Shown piece by piece: positions 33,649 to 35,476 of a DNA stretch of 35,476 nucleotides. The translations under genes and the position numbers were made by a program. The stretch covers positions 1 through 35,476 of the forward strand of contig DILV01000012.1 of assembly GCA_002425225.1 (NCBI GenBank), in the 5' to 3' direction. The DNA is from Thiothrix sp. UBA5583 (GTDB lineage Bacteria; Pseudomonadota; Gammaproteobacteria; Thiotrichales; Thiotrichaceae). Position 1 is the stretch's first letter. Each line of letters begins with the position of its first letter. A model generated the notes under the pieces. It did no database searches and was not told the origin of the DNA. It saw nothing but the letters and a program-made list of their open reading frames with translations.

Positions 33649-33665
33649 TGCAAGGGTTGTGCCAG
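33649..33665 (-). promoter_or_regulatory. sigma-54 promoter of nirB
   Basis: Minus-strand CTGGCACAACCCTTGCA matches TGGCAC-N5-TTGCW exactly. Predicted start near 33638, about 148 bp upstream of the nirB ATG. Confidence 0.9.
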
Positions 33666-33674
33666 CATGAAGAA

Positions 33675-33708
33675 ACCCCTCCCGACCTCTCCTTATCAGG
33701 GGAGGAGC
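33675..33708. repeat. short GC-rich hairpin between the Fic gene and the nirB promoter
   Basis: CCTCTCC-TTATCA-GGGGAGG forms a 7-bp stem with one G-U pair, within a CCCCTCCC-rich stretch resembling common proteobacterial dispersed palindromes. It may end the Fic-gene transcript although there is no T-run. Confidence 0.35.
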
Positions 33709-33759
33709 AAGAAAAGCGTGCATGAACGTGCAGTGTGTTGGAGCGTTGGCGGGGAAGCG

Positions 33760-33776
33760 TGCACCGAAAAGATGCG
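33760..33776. promoter_or_regulatory. possible NtrC-like site upstream of nirB
   Basis: TGCACCGAAAAGATGCG resembles the NtrC consensus TGCACY-N5-GGTGCA with two mismatches, centred about 130 bp upstream of the predicted nirB start. Only a half site (CGTGCA, about 33727-33732) is seen elsewhere, so the pairing found at nrtA is missing here. Weak evidence. Confidence 0.35.
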
Positions 33777-33788
33777 TTGAAGGCTGAA

Positions 33789-34484
33789 TTACGGAGTTTC
33801 CCGCATGATGCGCAGCACCCGCTCATCCATGCACGAGCGCATGAAGGCATTCATCGGGGTTTCATCCCCAGACGCATAAAACGCCAGCATCAGGGTGTTG
33901 AATTCCAGTTGGCGTTTGGCTGGTAGGTTGATGGCGGGGTAGCCGTGCTGGAGCAAATGCCCGTTCATCATGAAACGCCCCATGCGCTTGTTCACATCGT
34001 AGAAAAACTGGCAACGCGCCATGGTCAGGAAGATATGGATGGCCTGATCGTAAATGTCGTCAATTTGGGCAAGGTCAGCCACCATGGCGTCGAACTGGGC
34101 AGGTAATTCGGCAGCAGGTGGCGGCAGGTAATCTGTTCCCGCAATCAGCACGCCGCCTGTACGGAATGCGCCCCAGGTCAAGGCTTCTTCCTTCGCCGCA
34201 ACAGCATGAAGTGCACAGGCTTTTTCTGCCGAGACGCTGAATGCGTTACGTTCGATCCATTCAAACAACAACCGCCATGCGTTGCCTTGGTTGACGGTGA
34301 TTTGCTGGTCGGAAAGTTTGTGCCCACCCACGGTGATGCCGTCCAGCAGGGTTTGGACTTCCGGCAGGGTCATGTTGATGCCTTCCAGATTGACCGCATC
34401 GCAGACGAATTCGCTGAGTTGGCGTTTTGCCAGCATCAGAGCTTTGGCGGGGTTGGGGGATATTTGCCAGTGGGTGTCGTGCAT
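33789..34484 (-). CDS. Fic-family protein with degenerate active site
   Basis: Encodes 231 aa. The N-terminal segment DAVNLEGINMTLPEVQTLL (about 29-47) corresponds to the autoinhibitory E-G motif and Fic_N region of class II Fic proteins (Glu34). The core motif, normally H-P-F-x-D-G-N-G-R-x-x-R, reads F-Y-D-V-N-K-R-M-G-R at 161-170 with Gln at the His position (159). So the catalytic His and both Gly are changed while Phe, Asp, Asn and two Arg remain. Canonical AMP transfer is therefore doubtful. An ACGAGG ribosome binding site precedes the ATG. No toxin-antitoxin partner was seen next to it. It follows the membrane protein gene by 19 bp. Confidence 0.72.
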   Translation of the reverse strand: MHDTHWQISPNPAKALMLAKRQLSEFVCDAVNLEGINMTLPEVQTLLDGITVGGHKLSDQQITVNQGNAWRLLFEWIERNAFSVSAEKACALHAVAAKEEALTWGAFRTGGVLIAGTDYLPPPAAELPAQFDAMVADLAQIDDIYDQAIHIFLTMARCQFFYDVNKRMGRFMMNGHLLQHGYPAINLPAKRQLEFNTLMLAFYASGDETPMNAFMRSCMDERVLRIMRETP

Positions 34485-34503
34485 GATTAGCCTCGTTGCG
34501 GTA

Positions 34504-35476
34504 TCACAACCAGTTTAGTAGCCAAACCGGAATAAATCGCCCCAGTTCCGCCGGGTAGTGTTGGTTTGCCAAATGCAGCACCACGGCGTAACCCAGCAGG
34601 ATAAAACTCACCACCAGAAACACATAAAGACGTTCCAGCCAACGGGAATGGGTGAGGAATAGCTGTTTGGGTTCGGGGTGCATCTCATAAATGGCATCTT
34701 CTTCCGCCAGTGTTTTCGGGCTTTGCTTTTGCACGTATTGGGAATAGAGCCAGACCAGCCCAACCAGACTGCAACACAGCCATAAGACGGCTTCAATCAA
34801 GCCGTTGGGGGGTGTTGCCAGAGCCAGCAGTTGTTCCAGCCACTTGCCAGCGTTTTCACCTGCCAGTCCTGCCCATGATTGCACGGTTTCCGGCGGGAAA
34901 TGCCCTGTCCCCAGCCACAATGCCACCACGATTGCCACCCACAGCAGCAGGTTACTAACCCAAATCTGGGTAACGGCATCCTTGCGCACCTTACCCACAT
35001 TGTCCGTCGCCTTATCCGGGCGCAGCAGCAACGCCAGCGGAAACCACAACCACAGCGTCGCCTTCAAACTCCACCGCCACAGCAACGCAGGCGGATACCA
35101 CAAAGCCGCAAGTATGGCTTTCTCCCACCAATTATCCCCCGTGCTTGTTTTCATTTTTGCTAACAACCCACCGACGGTTAGCGTATCATCCACCTGTGCC
35201 GCACCGGGCAATAGTTCCGGTGGATGAGTAAAGTCCACGACGGCAAGAGTTTCCCGCCAGTTTGCGGGCAGGTGGCGCAAACCAGCCGCCGGATGGAATA
35301 CCGTCGCCACCACCCGGATCAATAAACTACGCAGCCAGACTGCCACAGCAAACGCAGGTATGAACAGGGCTAACAGGATGAACGTGGCGGGCAGTTTTAA
35401 CCACGGATTTTTACTGTCCGCAACCGCAAACGCAAACGCAACCGCAACCGCAAACGCAACCGCAACCGCAAACGCA
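34504..35476 (-). CDS. multi-pass membrane protein, partial (5' end outside window)
   Basis: Family not recognised. The frame stays open from its stop at 34504 to the window edge, at least 323 codons; the GTG at 35346 is only an internal possible start. Visible segments from the N-terminal side: an Ala-Val/Ala-Phe repeat encoded by hexanucleotides (35419-35476), a transmembrane helix (LPATFILLALFIPAFAVAVWL), and a soluble stretch with PPELLPGAAQVDD. These are followed by Trp-rich membrane helices (LWYPPALLWRWSL ... LWLWFPLALLL; LWVAIVVALWLG; LIEAVLWLCCSLVGLVWLY) and a last helix near the C-terminus (YVFLVVSFILLGYAVVLHL). It is followed by the Fic gene. Confidence 0.6.
   Translation of the reverse strand, partial: AFAVAVAFAVAVAFAFAVADSKNPWLKLPATFILLALFIPAFAVAVWLRSLLIRVVATVFHPAAGLRHLPANWRETLAVVDFTHPPELLPGAAQVDDTLTVGGLLAKMKTSTGDNWWEKAILAALWYPPALLWRWSLKATLWLWFPLALLLRPDKATDNVGKVRKDAVTQIWVSNLLLWVAIVVALWLGTGHFPPETVQSWAGLAGENAGKWLEQLLALATPPNGLIEAVLWLCCSLVGLVWLYSQYVQKQSPKTLAEEDAIYEMHPEPKQLFLTHSRWLERLYVFLVVSFILLGYAVVLHLANQHYPAELGRFIPVWLLNWL
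35419..35476. repeat. hexanucleotide tandem repeat at window edge
   Basis: Plus strand reads CGCAAC/CGCAAA units in succession, grouped as a higher-order roughly 18-bp pattern (CGCAACCGCAACCGCAAA). It continues past the window end. On the minus strand it codes for Ala-Val and Ala-Phe pairs in the partial membrane protein, so unit gain or loss would keep the frame. Confidence 0.85.

Noticed and set aside
35419-35476. CRISPR or origin iteron array at the window end
   Set aside because: Units are only six bases without spacers and are in frame with the membrane protein.

Overview
The window looks like chromosome from a sulfur-oxidising gammaproteobacterium, most likely a Thiothrix relative; the genus is an inference. 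Three things point that way. The block tRNA-Pro/Arg/His/Leu - tig - clpP - clpX - lon - hupB - tRNA-Val/Asp/Asp - ppiD has the gene order known from Pseudomonas and other gammaproteobacteria. Two adjacent secreted low-complexity Gly/Asn/Trp/Pro/Met-rich proteins resemble sulfur-globule envelope proteins. There is also a complete assimilatory nitrate reduction locus. No phage, CRISPR array or intact insertion sequence was seen.

Layout. 1-11000 is a mixed housekeeping region: LprI-like protein, GNAT/FemAB-like protein, cytochrome c', a repeat-bearing intergenic gap, a zinc-peptidase lipoprotein, then the minus-strand operon methyltransferase-rnhA-dnaQ. These are followed by plus-strand mltD, an FHA protein, 5-formyl-THF cyclo-ligase, two sulfur-globule-type proteins, rlmJ and an EVE-domain protein. 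10400-22300 is all on the minus strand: a membrane protein, a lipoprotein, mtaB, ppiD, tRNA-Asp x2, tRNA-Val, hupB, lon, clpX, clpP, tig, and tRNAs Leu, His, Arg and Pro. The tRNA-Pro operon starts from a near-consensus promoter with a GC-rich discriminator.

22380-33670 is the nitrate assimilation locus, transcribed on the minus strand in the order nirB-nirD-nasA-nasT-nasS, then nrtA-nrtB-nrtD. Nitrate is imported by the ABC transporter, reduced to nitrite by the NasA molybdoenzyme and to ammonium by NirBD. NasS (a cytoplasmic NrtA-like nitrate sensor) and NasT (an ANTAR RNA-binding regulator) should control both transcripts. Both nirB and nrtA have near-perfect sigma-54 promoters. Each is followed by a leader with two small hexaloop hairpins and a strong intrinsic terminator, the architecture expected for ANTAR antitermination. 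Two NtrC-like sites sit about 111 and 142 bp upstream of the nrtA start.

A family of roughly 106-114 bp GC-rich palindromic repeats occurs four times. Three copies lie in the nitrate locus: one between nrtA and nrtB, one supplying the C-terminal tail of NirD, and one inserted in frame inside nasA. The right end (33789-35476) has a Fic-family protein with a degenerate catalytic motif and a membrane protein that runs off the window through a hexanucleotide tandem repeat encoding Ala-Val/Ala-Phe.
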